Source of the DNA: Bradyrhizobium sp. CCBAU 53421
Lineage (GTDB): Bacteria; Pseudomonadota; Alphaproteobacteria; Rhizobiales; Xanthobacteraceae
Reading direction: 5' to 3'
Assembly (NCBI RefSeq): GCF_015291625.1
Contig: NZ_CP030047.1
Span: 3,410,001-3,474,000 of the forward strand
Length of the DNA stretch: 64,000 nucleotides
The notes below the pieces were generated by a model, which saw only the letters and a program-made list of their open reading frames with translations, did not search any database and was not told where the DNA came from. Position 1 is the first letter of the stretch. Each line of letters starts with the position of its first letter. A program made the translations under genes and the position numbers. Shown piece after piece: positions 24,240-33,024 of the stretch.

Positions 24240-24636
24240 CGGCTGCGAGGTCGCTTAGGAGGCGCGGAGCCCTCCGGCGATGACACCGAGCAAAGCCGTT
24301 TGAAAGTTGAATCGACTTTGAATCCCGTCATCCCCGCGCAAAGGCTTTGCCTTTGTCGCTGGAGGTGCGAGCCTTGCGGCGCAATTGCGCCGCTGGGCGA
24401 GCCTCGAAGGATGCACGGCCCGGCTGGTGGCCGTCGATCCTTCGAGACGCGCTACGCGCTCCTCAGGATGACGGGACTGATAGCGATGCAGCAGAGCGAC
24501 GCACCCACCTCATTCCAAAGTCATACGCCATGCGGCAGTTCGGCGGCTTGAACTCACTCGCTTTCTCGGCACAATGACGCGAACCCGCCACCGCAACGGT
24601 TTTGCCAAGCCGAACAAATAGATAGGGAAGAAGAAC
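24240..24636. other. 397-bp gene-free region with repeat element and promoter of the Bug gene
   Basis: Contains the inverted-repeat element at 24324-24475. The remaining 160 bp before the Bug gene at 24637 should hold its promoter; I see no convincing -35/-10 pair and no operator palindrome. Confidence 0.5.
24324..24475. repeat. 152-bp MITE-like intergenic repeat with terminal inverted repeats
   Basis: The ends are perfect inverted copies, CCCGTCATCC (24324-24333) and GGATGACGGG (24466-24475). Inside lie the 18-bp palindrome GCGGCGCAATTGCGCCGC (24376-24393) and an 18-bp-arm imperfect hairpin from CTCGAAGGATGCACGGCC to GGCCGTCGATCCTTCGAG (16 of 18 paired). No open frame is present. It looks like a non-coding dispersed element of the Bradyrhizobium type and shares the GCGCAATTGCGC core with the repeat at 14913. 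Confidence 0.75.
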
Positions 24637-25623
24637 GTGGGACAGATTGTGAGAACCACGGCTGCCATCGCGGCCTTGCTGCTGAGCGCGCCGGCGTTCG
24701 CCGGCTGGGAGCCGAGCAAGCCGGTCGAGATCGTGGTCGCGGCGGGCGCCGGCGGCGCGTCCGACCAGATGGCGCGGATGATGCAGGCGGCGATCCAGAA
24801 GAACAATCTGATGAAGCAGCCGATGGTGGTGTCGCTGAAGGGCGGCGCCTCGGGTGCGGAAGCGCTGATGTACATGAAGTCCAGCGAGGGTGATCCCAAC
24901 AAGGTGCTGATCGCCTATTCGCTGATCTACATGCTGCCGCTGTCGGCCAAGATTCCATTCAACTGGCGCGACCTGACGCCGGTGTCGGTGATCGCGCTCG
25001 ACCAGTTCGTGTTGTGGGACAATGCGTCGGGTCCCAAGACCGTGAAGGAGTTCATCGATGCCGCGAAGGCGGCGGGCGCGCCGTTCAAGATGGGCGGCAC
25101 CGGCTCCAAGCGCGAGGATCACGTGCTGACCGTGTTCATGGAGCAGAAGACCGGCGCGAAGTTCTCCTATCTGCCCTACAAGTCCGGCGGCGAGGCCGCG
25201 ACCCAACTGGTCGGCGGCCACACCGAATCCAACGTCAACAATCCCAGCGAGAACCTCGAAGTCTGGCGCGCCGGCCAGGTGCGCGCGCTCTGCGTGTTCG
25301 ACAAGGAGCGCATCTCCTACAAGACCAAGGTCACCGACACGCAGTCCTGGAACGATATCCCGACCTGCAAGGAAGAGGGGCTGGACGTGCAGTACCTGAT
25401 GCTGCGCGCCATGTTCCTGCCGGGCAAGGTCACGCAGGAGCAGCAGGCGTTCTATGTCGACCTGTTCCAGAAGGTGACGCAGACGCCCGAGTACAAGGAC
25501 TACATGGAGAAGCAGGCGTTGAAGCCGATCTTCCTCACCGGCAAGGACATGGTCGAGTTCCTCGAGGATGACGACAAGCAGAATGCCACGCTGATGAACG
25601 CGGCGGGCTTCGTCGCGAAATAG
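24637..25623 (+). CDS. tctC: tripartite tricarboxylate transporter substrate-binding protein (TctC/Bug)
   Basis: A 328-residue periplasmic binding protein with a Sec signal (VRTTAAIAALLLSAPAFA, cleavage near residue 22). The Bug-like start KPVEIVVAAGAGGASDQMAR follows, then YLPYKSGGEAATQLVGGH. The GTG start at 24637 has AGGGAAG upstream. Unlike the orphan Bug gene at 9482, matching tctB and tctA genes occur at 27823 and 28388, but mtnP and mtnA lie between. It probably captures the solute for that transporter. The ligand is unknown; the embedded methionine-salvage genes suggest a methylthio compound. Confidence 0.87.
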   Translation: MGQIVRTTAAIAALLLSAPAFAGWEPSKPVEIVVAAGAGGASDQMARMMQAAIQKNNLMKQPMVVSLKGGASGAEALMYMKSSEGDPNKVLIAYSLIYMLPLSAKIPFNWRDLTPVSVIALDQFVLWDNASGPKTVKEFIDAAKAAGAPFKMGGTGSKREDHVLTVFMEQKTGAKFSYLPYKSGGEAATQLVGGHTESNVNNPSENLEVWRAGQVRALCVFDKERISYKTKVTDTQSWNDIPTCKEEGLDVQYLMLRAMFLPGKVTQEQQAFYVDLFQKVTQTPEYKDYMEKQALKPIFLTGKDMVEFLEDDDKQNATLMNAAGFVAK

Positions 25624-25773
25624 CGGTCGCGGTTTGCTTGCCTTCGGGCCGGAATTGGCTTGCAAGCGGCCGCGGCGCAGTGATTATTGCGCCGCAGTAT
25701 GGCCGAACGTCCGGCGAGCCCGATCGGGCTGGGTTACCCCTCCGTCGCCGTTGCGGGACCGCAAGGAGCGATC

Positions 25774-26649
25774 ATGAGCAAAGCCGTTCTCGGTATCATC
25801 GGCGGATCCGGCATCTACGATCTGCCGGGCCTGGAAAACGTCCGCGAGGAGGCGATCGCGAGTCCCTGGGGCGAGCCCTCGGCGCCGCTGCGTCGAGGCG
25901 AGATGGCGGGATTGCCGATCGTGTTCTTGCCGCGACACGGCCCCGGACATGCGCTGTCGCCGTCCGACATCAATTATCGCGCCAATATCGACGTCCTGAA
26001 GCGGGCAGGGGTCACCGACCTGGTGGCGCTGTCCGCCTGCGGCTCGTTCAAGGAAGAGCTGCCGCCGGGCACCTTCGTGCTGGTCGACCAGTTCGTCGAT
26101 CGTACTTACAAGCGCGAGAGCTCGTTCTTCGGCAAGGGCTGCGTCGCGCATGTGTCGATGGCGCATCCGGTGTCGCCGCTGCTGGCGAAGCACCTTGCTG
26201 CCGCGGCCGAGGCCGAGCGCATCGCGTTCGCGCGCGGCGGCACTTATCTGTGCATGGAAGGGCCGCAATTCTCCTCGCTCGCCGAAAGCCTGACCTACAA
26301 GGCGCAGGGCTATTCGGTGATCGGCATGACCAACATGCCGGAAGCCAAGCTCGCCCGCGAGGCCGAGATCTGCTACGCCAGCGTCGCGATGGTCACCGAT
26401 TTCGATTGCTGGCATCCGGCGCATGATGCCGTGACGGTACAGGATATCATCCGCGTGCTGAATTCGAACGCCGAGAAGGCCAAGGCGCTGGTGGCGCGCC
26501 TGGCGCGGGATTTCCCGCGCGAGCACGAGCCCTGTCCGATCGGCTCGGATCGCGCGCTGGACACCGCCCTGATCACGGCGCCCACGGCGCGCGATCCGCA
26601 GTTGCTTGCCAAGCTCAATGCCGTCGCCGGAAGGGTACTACGCGCATGA
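25774..26649 (+). CDS. mtnP: S-methyl-5'-thioadenosine phosphorylase
   Basis: A 291-residue PNP/UDP phosphorylase-family enzyme that splits 5'-methylthioadenosine into adenine and 5-methylthioribose-1-phosphate. Recognisable blocks are [16 protein letters not shown] (phosphate loop), [46 protein letters not shown] and [18 protein letters not shown], with MVTDFDCW for purine binding. The ATG at 25774 has AAGGAG 6 nt upstream, which rules out the earlier in-frame start at 25687. It overlaps mtnA by 4 bp (ATGA), so the two consecutive salvage steps are coupled. Confidence 0.95.
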   Translation: MSKAVLGIIGGSGIYDLPGLENVREEAIASPWGEPSAPLRRGEMAGLPIVFLPRHGPGHALSPSDINYRANIDVLKRAGVTDLVALSACGSFKEELPPGTFVLVDQFVDRTYKRESSFFGKGCVAHVSMAHPVSPLLAKHLAAAAEAERIAFARGGTYLCMEGPQFSSLAESLTYKAQGYSVIGMTNMPEAKLAREAEICYASVAMVTDFDCWHPAHDAVTVQDIIRVLNSNAEKAKALVARLARDFPREHEPCPIGSDRALDTALITAPTARDPQLLAKLNAVAGRVLRA

Positions 26650-27746
26650 AAGTCGATGGCCGCCATTTCCGCAGCATCTGGCTCGAGCCCGACGGCTGGT
26701 CGGTCGGTGCGATCGATCAGCGCCGGCTGCCGCATGAATTCATCATTGCGAAGATCACGACGGCGGATGAGGCCGGCGAGGCGATCAGCTCGATGCTGGT
26801 CCGCGGCGCGCCGCTGATCGGCGCCACCGCAGCCTACGGCATGGCGCTTGCGATGCGCGCCGATGCCTCCGATGCGGCGCTGGATCGCGCCGGCAGGATG
26901 TTGGCGGCGACCCGGCCGACCGCGATCAATCTGAAGTGGGCGATCGATCAGATGCAGCGCACGCTCGCACCGCTCGCAGTTTCAGCCCGTGCTGATGCGG
27001 CCTATGCCCGCGCCCGCGAGATCGCCGACGAGGATGTCGAGATCAACCGCGAGATCGGCAGCCACGGTCTCGGCCTGATCGAAAAAATCGCCGCGACCAA
27101 GAAGCCGGGCGAGCCGGTGAATGTGCTGACGCATTGCAATGCCGGCTGGCTTGCAACCGTCGATTGGGGAACGGCGACCTCACCAATCTACCAGGCGCAT
27201 GATCGCGGCATTGCGGTCCATGTGTGGGTCGACGAAACCCGGCCGCGCAATCAGGGCGCTTCGCTCACCGCCTGGGAACTCGGCCATCACGGCGTGCCGC
27301 ACACCGTGATCCCCGATAACACCGGCGGCCATCTGATGCAGCATCGCATGGTCGATCTCGCGATCGTTGGCACCGACCGCGTCGCCGCCAATGGCGACGT
27401 CTGCAACAAGATCGGGACCTATCTGAAAGCGCTCGCCGCCCACGACAACGGCGTGCCGTTCTACGTTGCGCTGCCGTCGCCGACCATCGACTTTAGTATC
27501 GATGACGGCGTCAGGCAGATTCCGATCGAGCAGCGCGCCGCTAGCGAAGTGACGCACCTCACCGGGCGCACCGCGGACGGGCGGATCGAGACCGTGCGCG
27601 TGGTTCCGGACGGCTCGACCGTCGCCAATTTCGGCTTCGATGTCACGCCGGCGCGGCTGGTGACGGGATTGATCACCGAGCGCGGCGTGCTCGGCGCTGA
27701 TCGTGCTGCACTTGCGAGCGCATTTCCCGAACGTTCCGGGCGTTAG
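26646..27746 (+). CDS. mtnA: methylthioribose-1-phosphate isomerase
   Basis: A 366-residue eIF2B-alpha-related isomerase converting methylthioribose-1-phosphate to methylthioribulose-1-phosphate. Diagnostic motifs are [19 protein letters not shown], the catalytic Cys in [33 protein letters not shown], and the catalytic Asp region [19 protein letters not shown]. It is coupled to mtnP by a 4-bp overlap. The later salvage genes (mtnB, mtnC, mtnD, mtnK) are not in the window. The tctB gene starts 76 bp after its stop. Confidence 0.95.
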   Translation: MKVDGRHFRSIWLEPDGWSVGAIDQRRLPHEFIIAKITTADEAGEAISSMLVRGAPLIGATAAYGMALAMRADASDAALDRAGRMLAATRPTAINLKWAIDQMQRTLAPLAVSARADAAYARAREIADEDVEINREIGSHGLGLIEKIAATKKPGEPVNVLTHCNAGWLATVDWGTATSPIYQAHDRGIAVHVWVDETRPRNQGASLTAWELGHHGVPHTVIPDNTGGHLMQHRMVDLAIVGTDRVAANGDVCNKIGTYLKALAAHDNGVPFYVALPSPTIDFSIDDGVRQIPIEQRAASEVTHLTGRTADGRIETVRVVPDGSTVANFGFDVTPARLVTGLITERGVLGADRAALASAFPERSGR

Positions 27747-27822
27747 CTGAAGGCCGCATTGACGGTGATTGGTTCAGCACGCTATCCCAATCGTTGCCCT
27801 CGCAACCCAGACCGTCCAGTCC

Positions 27823-28365
27823 ATGTCCAATACCGAACTTGAGATCGTCGTCGACGATCCGACCGCGCCTGAAGAGAACTCCCCCGCCGTCGTCTCTACC
27901 GGTACCGTCGACATCATCGTCTCGCTGCTCTTGCTCGCGCTCGCATTGGTGCTCGGCTGGGACAATTGGCGGACCGGCGCGTCGTGGGATTCGACCGGGC
28001 CGCAGCCGGGCTATTTCCCGTTCTATCTCTCGGTGATCCTCGGCGCCGCCAGCCTCTATGGCCTCGGCGCCGCATTCGTCTCGCGCAGGGAAGCTGGCGA
28101 GACCTTCGTCACCCGCGCCCAGTTTCGCCGGGTGCTGGCGGTGTTCGTGCCGACATTCCTGTTCTGCCTCGCCACCCAATATCTCGGCCTCTATGTCGCG
28201 AGCTTCCTCCTGATCGCGGGCTTCATGCGCCTCGTCGGCAAGATCGCGCTGTGGAAGTCGCTGCTCACCGCCTTCATCTTCACCGCCGCGATGTTCGTGA
28301 CCTTCGACATCGCATTCGACGTCATCATGCCGAAGGGGCCGCTCGAAGCGGCCTTCGGCTACTGA
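27823..28365 (+). CDS. tctB: tripartite tricarboxylate transporter small membrane subunit (TctB)
   Basis: A 180-residue TctB-family protein. About 24 polar residues precede the first of four predicted helices (VDIIVSLLLLALALVLGW), then the family-typical loop STGPQPGYFPFYLSVILG, and three more helices. The ATG at 27823 is favoured by family length, though no strong ribosome site is visible; a TTG at 27769 opens the frame earlier. tctA begins 22 bp downstream. Together with tctC at 24637 it makes a complete TTT system. Confidence 0.85.
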   Translation: MSNTELEIVVDDPTAPEENSPAVVSTGTVDIIVSLLLLALALVLGWDNWRTGASWDSTGPQPGYFPFYLSVILGAASLYGLGAAFVSRREAGETFVTRAQFRRVLAVFVPTFLFCLATQYLGLYVASFLLIAGFMRLVGKIALWKSLLTAFIFTAAMFVTFDIAFDVIMPKGPLEAAFGY

Positions 28366-28387
28366 GCGATCGACAGGATTTCGAGAC

Positions 28388-29899
28388 ATGGAAGCTTTCG
28401 GTCTCCTGCTGCACGGCTTTGCCGTCCTTTTGACGTGGAAGACGCTGCTGTTGATGATGGTCGGGCTCGTGCTCGGCATCTTCGTCGGCGTGCTGCCCGG
28501 GCTTGGCGGCCCCAACGGGGTCGCGATCCTGCTGCCGCTGACCTTCACGATGGATCCGACATCCGCGATCGTGATGCTGTCGTGTATCTATTGGGGTGCG
28601 CTGTTCGGCGGCGCCATCACGTCGATCCTGTTCAACATCCCCGGCGAGGCTTGGTCGGTCGCGACCACATTCGACGGCTATCCGATGGCGCAGCAGGGCA
28701 GGGCGGCCGAAGCGCTCACCGCGGCATTCACGTCGTCGTTCATCGGTTCGCTGGTCGCGGTGCTTCTGATCACCTTCCTGGCGCCGATGATCTCGTCGTT
28801 CGCGCTGAAATTCGGCCCGCCGGAATTCTTCGCCGTCTACCTGCTGACGTTTTGTTCCTTCGTCGGCCTCGGCCGCGAAGCCAAGCACAAGACGGTGATC
28901 TCGATGTCGCTTGGGCTGCTGCTCGCCGGCGTCGGCATGGACACGGTGTCCGGGCAGCTGCGCATGACGTTCGGCTCCGCCGAGCTGCTGCGCGGCATCA
29001 ACTTCCTGGTCGCCGTGATCGGCCTGTTCGGCATCAGCGAAATCCTGCTCACGATGGAGGAGCGCCTGGCGCTGCGGGGACACGCCGCCGGCATCAGCCT
29101 GCGCGTCGTGCTGTCGGTGTGGAAGGATCTGCCGAAATACTGGGTGACGCTGCTGCGCTCGTCGGTGATCGGCTGCTGGCTCGGGATCACGCCGGGCGGC
29201 GCGATCGCGGCGTCCTTCATGGGCTACAACCTCGCCAAGCGCTTTTCCAAGGATCAGGAGAGTTTTGGCAAGGGCCGGATCGAGGGCGTGTTCGCGCCGG
29301 AGACCGCCGCTCACGCCTCGGGCACCTCGGCCTTGTTGCCGATGCTCGCGCTCGGCATTCCCGGCTCGGGGACCGCGGCGATTCTGCTCGGTGGCCTGAT
29401 GGTCTGGGGTCTCAACCCGGGTCCGCTGCTGTTCGTCGAGCACAAGGATTTCGTCTGGGGCCTGATCGCCTCGATGTATCTCGGCAACGTCGTCGGCCTC
29501 GTGCTGGTGCTGACCACGGTGCCGATCTTCGCCTCGATCCTGCGCGTACCGTTCGCGGCCGTCGCCCCGATGATCGTGGTGTCCTGCGCGATCGGCGCTT
29601 ATGCGATCCAGAACGCGATGTTCGACATCTGGCTGATGCTGGGCTTCGGCGTGGTCGGCTACGTCTTCAAGAAGATCGGCATCCCGCTTGCGCCGTTCAC
29701 GCTCGCGCTGGTGCTCGGCAGCCGCGCCGAGGACGCGTTCCGGCTCTCGATGATCGGCTCCGGCGGCGACATGAAGGTGTTCTGGTCGAACGGCCTCGTC
29801 GGCACGATCACGACGCTCGCGATCGTATTGCTGTTCTGGCCGGTGATCGATCGGGCCTTTGCCGGCGTCGCGCGTCTGGTGCGGCCGGCAAAGGCGTAA
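28388..29899 (+). CDS. tctA: tripartite tricarboxylate transporter large permease (TctA)
   Basis: A 503-residue integral membrane protein of the TctA family, with about 12 spans. Typical motifs are GVLPGLGGPNGVAILLPLTF near residue 35, GALFGGAITSILFNIPGEA near 73 and GRIEGVFAPETAAHASGTSA near 295, then LALGIPGSGTAAILLGGLM. It forms the transport channel driven by an ion gradient. It starts 22 bp after tctB. The gene ends just before a dispersed repeat shared with 35965. Confidence 0.93.
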   Translation: MEAFGLLLHGFAVLLTWKTLLLMMVGLVLGIFVGVLPGLGGPNGVAILLPLTFTMDPTSAIVMLSCIYWGALFGGAITSILFNIPGEAWSVATTFDGYPMAQQGRAAEALTAAFTSSFIGSLVAVLLITFLAPMISSFALKFGPPEFFAVYLLTFCSFVGLGREAKHKTVISMSLGLLLAGVGMDTVSGQLRMTFGSAELLRGINFLVAVIGLFGISEILLTMEERLALRGHAAGISLRVVLSVWKDLPKYWVTLLRSSVIGCWLGITPGGAIAASFMGYNLAKRFSKDQESFGKGRIEGVFAPETAAHASGTSALLPMLALGIPGSGTAAILLGGLMVWGLNPGPLLFVEHKDFVWGLIASMYLGNVVGLVLVLTTVPIFASILRVPFAAVAPMIVVSCAIGAYAIQNAMFDIWLMLGFGVVGYVFKKIGIPLAPFTLALVLGSRAEDAFRLSMIGSGGDMKVFWSNGLVGTITTLAIVLLFWPVIDRAFAGVARLVRPAKA

Positions 29900-29907
29900 G
29901 CCCTTAT

Positions 29908-29968
29908 AGCGTATTCAAGCGAAGTGGATACCGGTTCGCGTGACGAAAACGCGTCAAGACTACAATCT
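29908..29968. repeat. dispersed short intergenic repeat, copy A
   Basis: A 61-bp segment matching about 50 of 61 bases of the segment starting at 35965, including GCGAAGTGGA, CCGGTTCG and GAAAACGCGTCAA. It lies between tctA and the convergent CoA-transferase gene and abuts the stop codon of the latter. I recall similar segments scattered in Bradyrhizobium and Rhodopseudomonas genomes. Confidence 0.7.
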
Positions 29969-31162
29969 CTAGACCACCTTGCGCTGGCGCAGTTCGGCGA
30001 TCTCGTCCTGGCCGAAGCCGAATTCGGCCAGCACTTCCTCGGTCTGCTCGCCGAATTCCGGCGGGCGCGCCGCCATCTTGCTCGGCGTCCGCGACAGCGT
30101 AACGGGCTGGCTGACCAGCTGGATGTGGCGGTTCTCGTCATTCGGCACGTGCTGCGCCATGCCGAGATGCTTGACCTGGGCATCCTCGAACATCTGATCG
30201 ATCGAATAGATCGGCCCGCACGGCACGCCGGCGGCGTTCAGCTCGGCCACCCAGGTCTCGGTCGACTTTTTCTCCGTCAGCGCGCCGATTCGTGCATTCA
30301 GCGCGTCGCGGTTCTTCGAGCGCGCCGGTGCGGTCGCGTAGTCGGGTTCGGTGACCAGGTCGGGCGCGCCGATCGCCTGGGCGCAGCGCTCCCAGATCCG
30401 CCCGCCCGTGGTGGCGATATTGATGTAGCCGTCGGAGGTCTTGAACACGCCGGTCGGGATCGAGGTCGGATGGTTGTTGCCGGCCTGCTTGGCGACTTCC
30501 TTTTCCATCAGCCAGCGCGCCGCCTGGAAGTCCAGCATGAAGATCTGCGCCTGCAGCAGCGAAGTCTGCACCCATTGGCCTTCGCCGGACACGTCGCGTT
30601 CCAGCAGCGCGGTGAGGATGCCGATCGCGCAGAACAGCCCCGCGGTGAGGTCGGCCACGGGAATGCCGACCCGCATCGGGCCGCCGCCGGGCGCGCCGGT
30701 CACCGACATCAGGCCGCCCATGCCCTGCGCGATCTGATCGAAGCCCGGGCGCTTGTGATAGGGGCCGTCCTGGCCGAAGCCGGAGATGCTGCCATAGACG
30801 ATCTTCGGATTGATCTTGCGGATGCTCTCATAGTCGATGCCGAGCTTGGCCTTCACGTCCGGCCGAAAGTTCTCGACGATGACGTCGGCCTGCTCGGCGA
30901 GGCGCTTGAACACCTCGAGGCCCTTGGGATCCTTCAGGTTCAGCGTCATGGCGCGCTTGTTGCGGTGCAGGTTCTGGAAGTCGGATCCGCCGCGCGGGCC
31001 GCCCGGCTGCTCGCCGCCGCCGTCCTCCAGCAGCGCGTCGATCTTGATGACGTTGGCACCCCAGTCGGCGAGCTGGCGCACGCAGGTCGGTCCAGACCGG
31101 ACCCGGGTCAAATCCAGCACGGTGAACCGGGACAGGGCTTGGGATGCGCGGGGAAAGGGCAT
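29969..31162 (-). CDS. CaiB/BaiF family (class III) CoA-transferase
   Basis: A 397-residue formyl-CoA-transferase-like protein that moves CoA between carboxylic acids. The family start LSRFTVLDLTRVRSGPTCVRQLADWG, RNKRAMTLNLKDPKG, and VIVENFRPDVKAKLGIDY are clear. The nucleophile is the Asp in the segment around GVPVADLTAG or LLERDVSGEG, which I cannot place with certainty. GAGGTG upstream of the ATG at 31162 supports that start, although the frame stays open for another 900 bp upstream as an artefact of high GC. It is convergent with tctA and divergent from the polysaccharide locus. Its substrate is unknown. Confidence 0.88.
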   Translation of the reverse strand: MPFPRASQALSRFTVLDLTRVRSGPTCVRQLADWGANVIKIDALLEDGGGEQPGGPRGGSDFQNLHRNKRAMTLNLKDPKGLEVFKRLAEQADVIVENFRPDVKAKLGIDYESIRKINPKIVYGSISGFGQDGPYHKRPGFDQIAQGMGGLMSVTGAPGGGPMRVGIPVADLTAGLFCAIGILTALLERDVSGEGQWVQTSLLQAQIFMLDFQAARWLMEKEVAKQAGNNHPTSIPTGVFKTSDGYINIATTGGRIWERCAQAIGAPDLVTEPDYATAPARSKNRDALNARIGALTEKKSTETWVAELNAAGVPCGPIYSIDQMFEDAQVKHLGMAQHVPNDENRHIQLVSQPVTLSRTPSKMAARPPEFGEQTEEVLAEFGFGQDEIAELRQRKVV

Positions 31163-31468
31163 TGAGACACCTCTTGTTTGGCGGGCCGCTCTGGGGCTAC
31201 TGCCTATCTGCCTTAGACAATTTGGCTGACCTTTCCAACTGTTACCCGGACGACAAACCGGCCCTGGAAACAAACAGGCATGGTTCCGTGCACATTGACC
31301 GCCGCCCTGGCCGTCGTTCGGGCTTCCCCATACCTGCTTACAGGCTCCGCCATCCGCCAACCCTCGACAATCACTTCGCCGGCTGCTAGCCCGTCGCCAT
31401 CCGAATGAGTTTTTGCCCTTATGGAATAGGCACTTGAGGCGCATCAAGGCGATCGACCGAAAGCGGGC
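31163..31468. other. divergent promoter region, no gene
   Basis: A 306-bp region between the CoA-transferase gene and the first gene of the polysaccharide locus. It marks the border between catabolic and surface-polysaccharide genes. I see no supported gene, palindrome, att-like repeat or mobile-element remnant in it. Confidence 0.4.
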
Positions 31469-33022
31469 ATGGCGGTGAGAAAGGGTCCGTCCCATCTGCT
31501 CGGCAATTCGGCGTGGAACGCGACGGCGTTCGCGGTCGCGGTGCTGCTCAACCTCGCGATTCTCCCGTTCGTGATCTTCCGGCTCGGCCTCGCTGCCTTC
31601 GGGGTTGCGGGTCTGGTGACGGCTTGCGTCGCGCCTGCGCTGATGTTCAGCAACGCGCTTGGGCTTTCGACGGCGCGCGAACTCGCGCAACGATTGGAAC
31701 CGGCCGATCGCGACGCGGCTCGGCGCTTCTTCGCGACCGCGCTTGCGCTCGCTCTCGCCGTCGGCGGCCTGATCGCGGCATTGCTCATCCTTGCGGGACC
31801 GCCGCTCGCACGATTGGGATTTCACCTGGGCGGCCCGGCGGCCGACGACCTCAGGCTTGCCTTTGCGTTGGCCGGCGTCGGCTGGCTGTTCCAATGCCTG
31901 TTCGCGGTCTTCCTCTCGCTGTTCACGGCGCGCCAGGATTATCGGCGGACCGCCTCGATCAGCATCACCGGCACGGTGGTGACGACGATGTCGATGCTGC
32001 TGTTCATTCCGTACGCGCCGCGGGCCTCGACCTTCCTCGGCTGTCAGGCCTTGGGCTTCACGACGAACCTCGTGATGGCCTTTGCCTGGTCGCGGCATGC
32101 CATCAGCGACTGGTTGGCTCGGCCCGCGCTTGATCGAAACGCGCTACATGCACTGGTCAGGCTCGGCGGCTGGCAGGTCGCGGCACAAAGCGGTGCGCTG
32201 TTTGCCGGGCAGGCGGATCGCTATCTGCTCGGCGCGTTGCTGCAGCCGCAATTCGTCGGCTTCTACAGCGTCGCGCAGCGGTTGGAGGAAGCGGTCTATA
32301 TCGGCGTGTTGAAGATCGGCGAGATCTTGTTCCCGTTCTTCAGCACGCTGCAGAAGGAGGATGACGATCGCAAGGTCGACCTGCTGCTGCGCTCGTCCTG
32401 GATTCTCAACGTGCTGGCCGCGAGCGCGCTCGGTGGCCTGATCCCGGTTGCCGGCGCGCTGCTGTATCGATGGACGGGTGCCGAGGTTGCCGCCGAGGCG
32501 CAGCTCGTGCTGGTGGTGCTGGCGATCAGCGGAATATTGGGGTCGAGCGCCAACGTGTTCGCGTTCTATCTGTTGTCGCAGGGACGCTCCAGTTTCAACG
32601 CGTTGATCTCGCTCGTCACCGGCATCTTCACGCTGGCTACCAGCGCCGTTGCGTTGCCGTATTTCGGCTGGCAGGCGGCGGGCTGGAGCTCCTGCGTCGG
32701 GATGGCTGCCCAGATGATCGTCACGGTGCTGCTGCTGCGGCGAACCTTCAGGCTCTCGGCCATGTGGTCACGGATGCTGCATTTCGTCTTGATCCCGCTC
32801 GGCACCGGCATCGCCGTTGCGCTGGTGCTGCGCGCGCAGCTTGGCCATGTGTCGTTCGACCACGCGCCGTCATGGTGGTATGTGGTGTCGCTCTACGGCG
32901 TGTCGGCGGCCGCGATCTTTGTCGCCGCCGTCGCCGTGTCGCAGCTTGGTCCCTACCGCGCCGTCTGCTGGCGGGATCTGCGCATCATCGTCGCCCGCTT
33001 CTTGCCCCTCAAGGCCGCCTAG
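31469..33022 (+). CDS. polysaccharide flippase (Wzx/MATE-like, MOP superfamily)
   Basis: A 517-residue membrane protein with about 12-14 spans that would flip lipid-linked oligosaccharide units across the inner membrane. The start LLGNSAWNATAFAVAVLLN, the LVRLGGWQVAAQSGALFAGQADRYLLGALL segment (quoted in part) and FYSVAQRLEEAVY are typical of the polysaccharide_synt family. No Wzy polymerase or Wzz regulator is visible in the window, so its pathway partner is unclear, especially as an ABC-type exporter occurs at 52339. The asnB-like gene follows after 2 bp, so they are in one operon. Confidence 0.8.
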   Translation: MAVRKGPSHLLGNSAWNATAFAVAVLLNLAILPFVIFRLGLAAFGVAGLVTACVAPALMFSNALGLSTARELAQRLEPADRDAARRFFATALALALAVGGLIAALLILAGPPLARLGFHLGGPAADDLRLAFALAGVGWLFQCLFAVFLSLFTARQDYRRTASISITGTVVTTMSMLLFIPYAPRASTFLGCQALGFTTNLVMAFAWSRHAISDWLARPALDRNALHALVRLGGWQVAAQSGALFAGQADRYLLGALLQPQFVGFYSVAQRLEEAVYIGVLKIGEILFPFFSTLQKEDDDRKVDLLLRSSWILNVLAASALGGLIPVAGALLYRWTGAEVAAEAQLVLVVLAISGILGSSANVFAFYLLSQGRSSFNALISLVTGIFTLATSAVALPYFGWQAAGWSSCVGMAAQMIVTVLLLRRTFRLSAMWSRMLHFVLIPLGTGIAVALVLRAQLGHVSFDHAPSWWYVVSLYGVSAAAIFVAAVAVSQLGPYRAVCWRDLRIIVARFLPLKAA

Positions 33023-33024
33023 AC

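Noticed and set aside
31163..32098. N-terminal extension of the CoA-transferase frame
   Set aside because: The open frame continues upstream across the start of the flippase gene but has no family similarity; the ATG at 31162 has a good ribosome site and the canonical family start.
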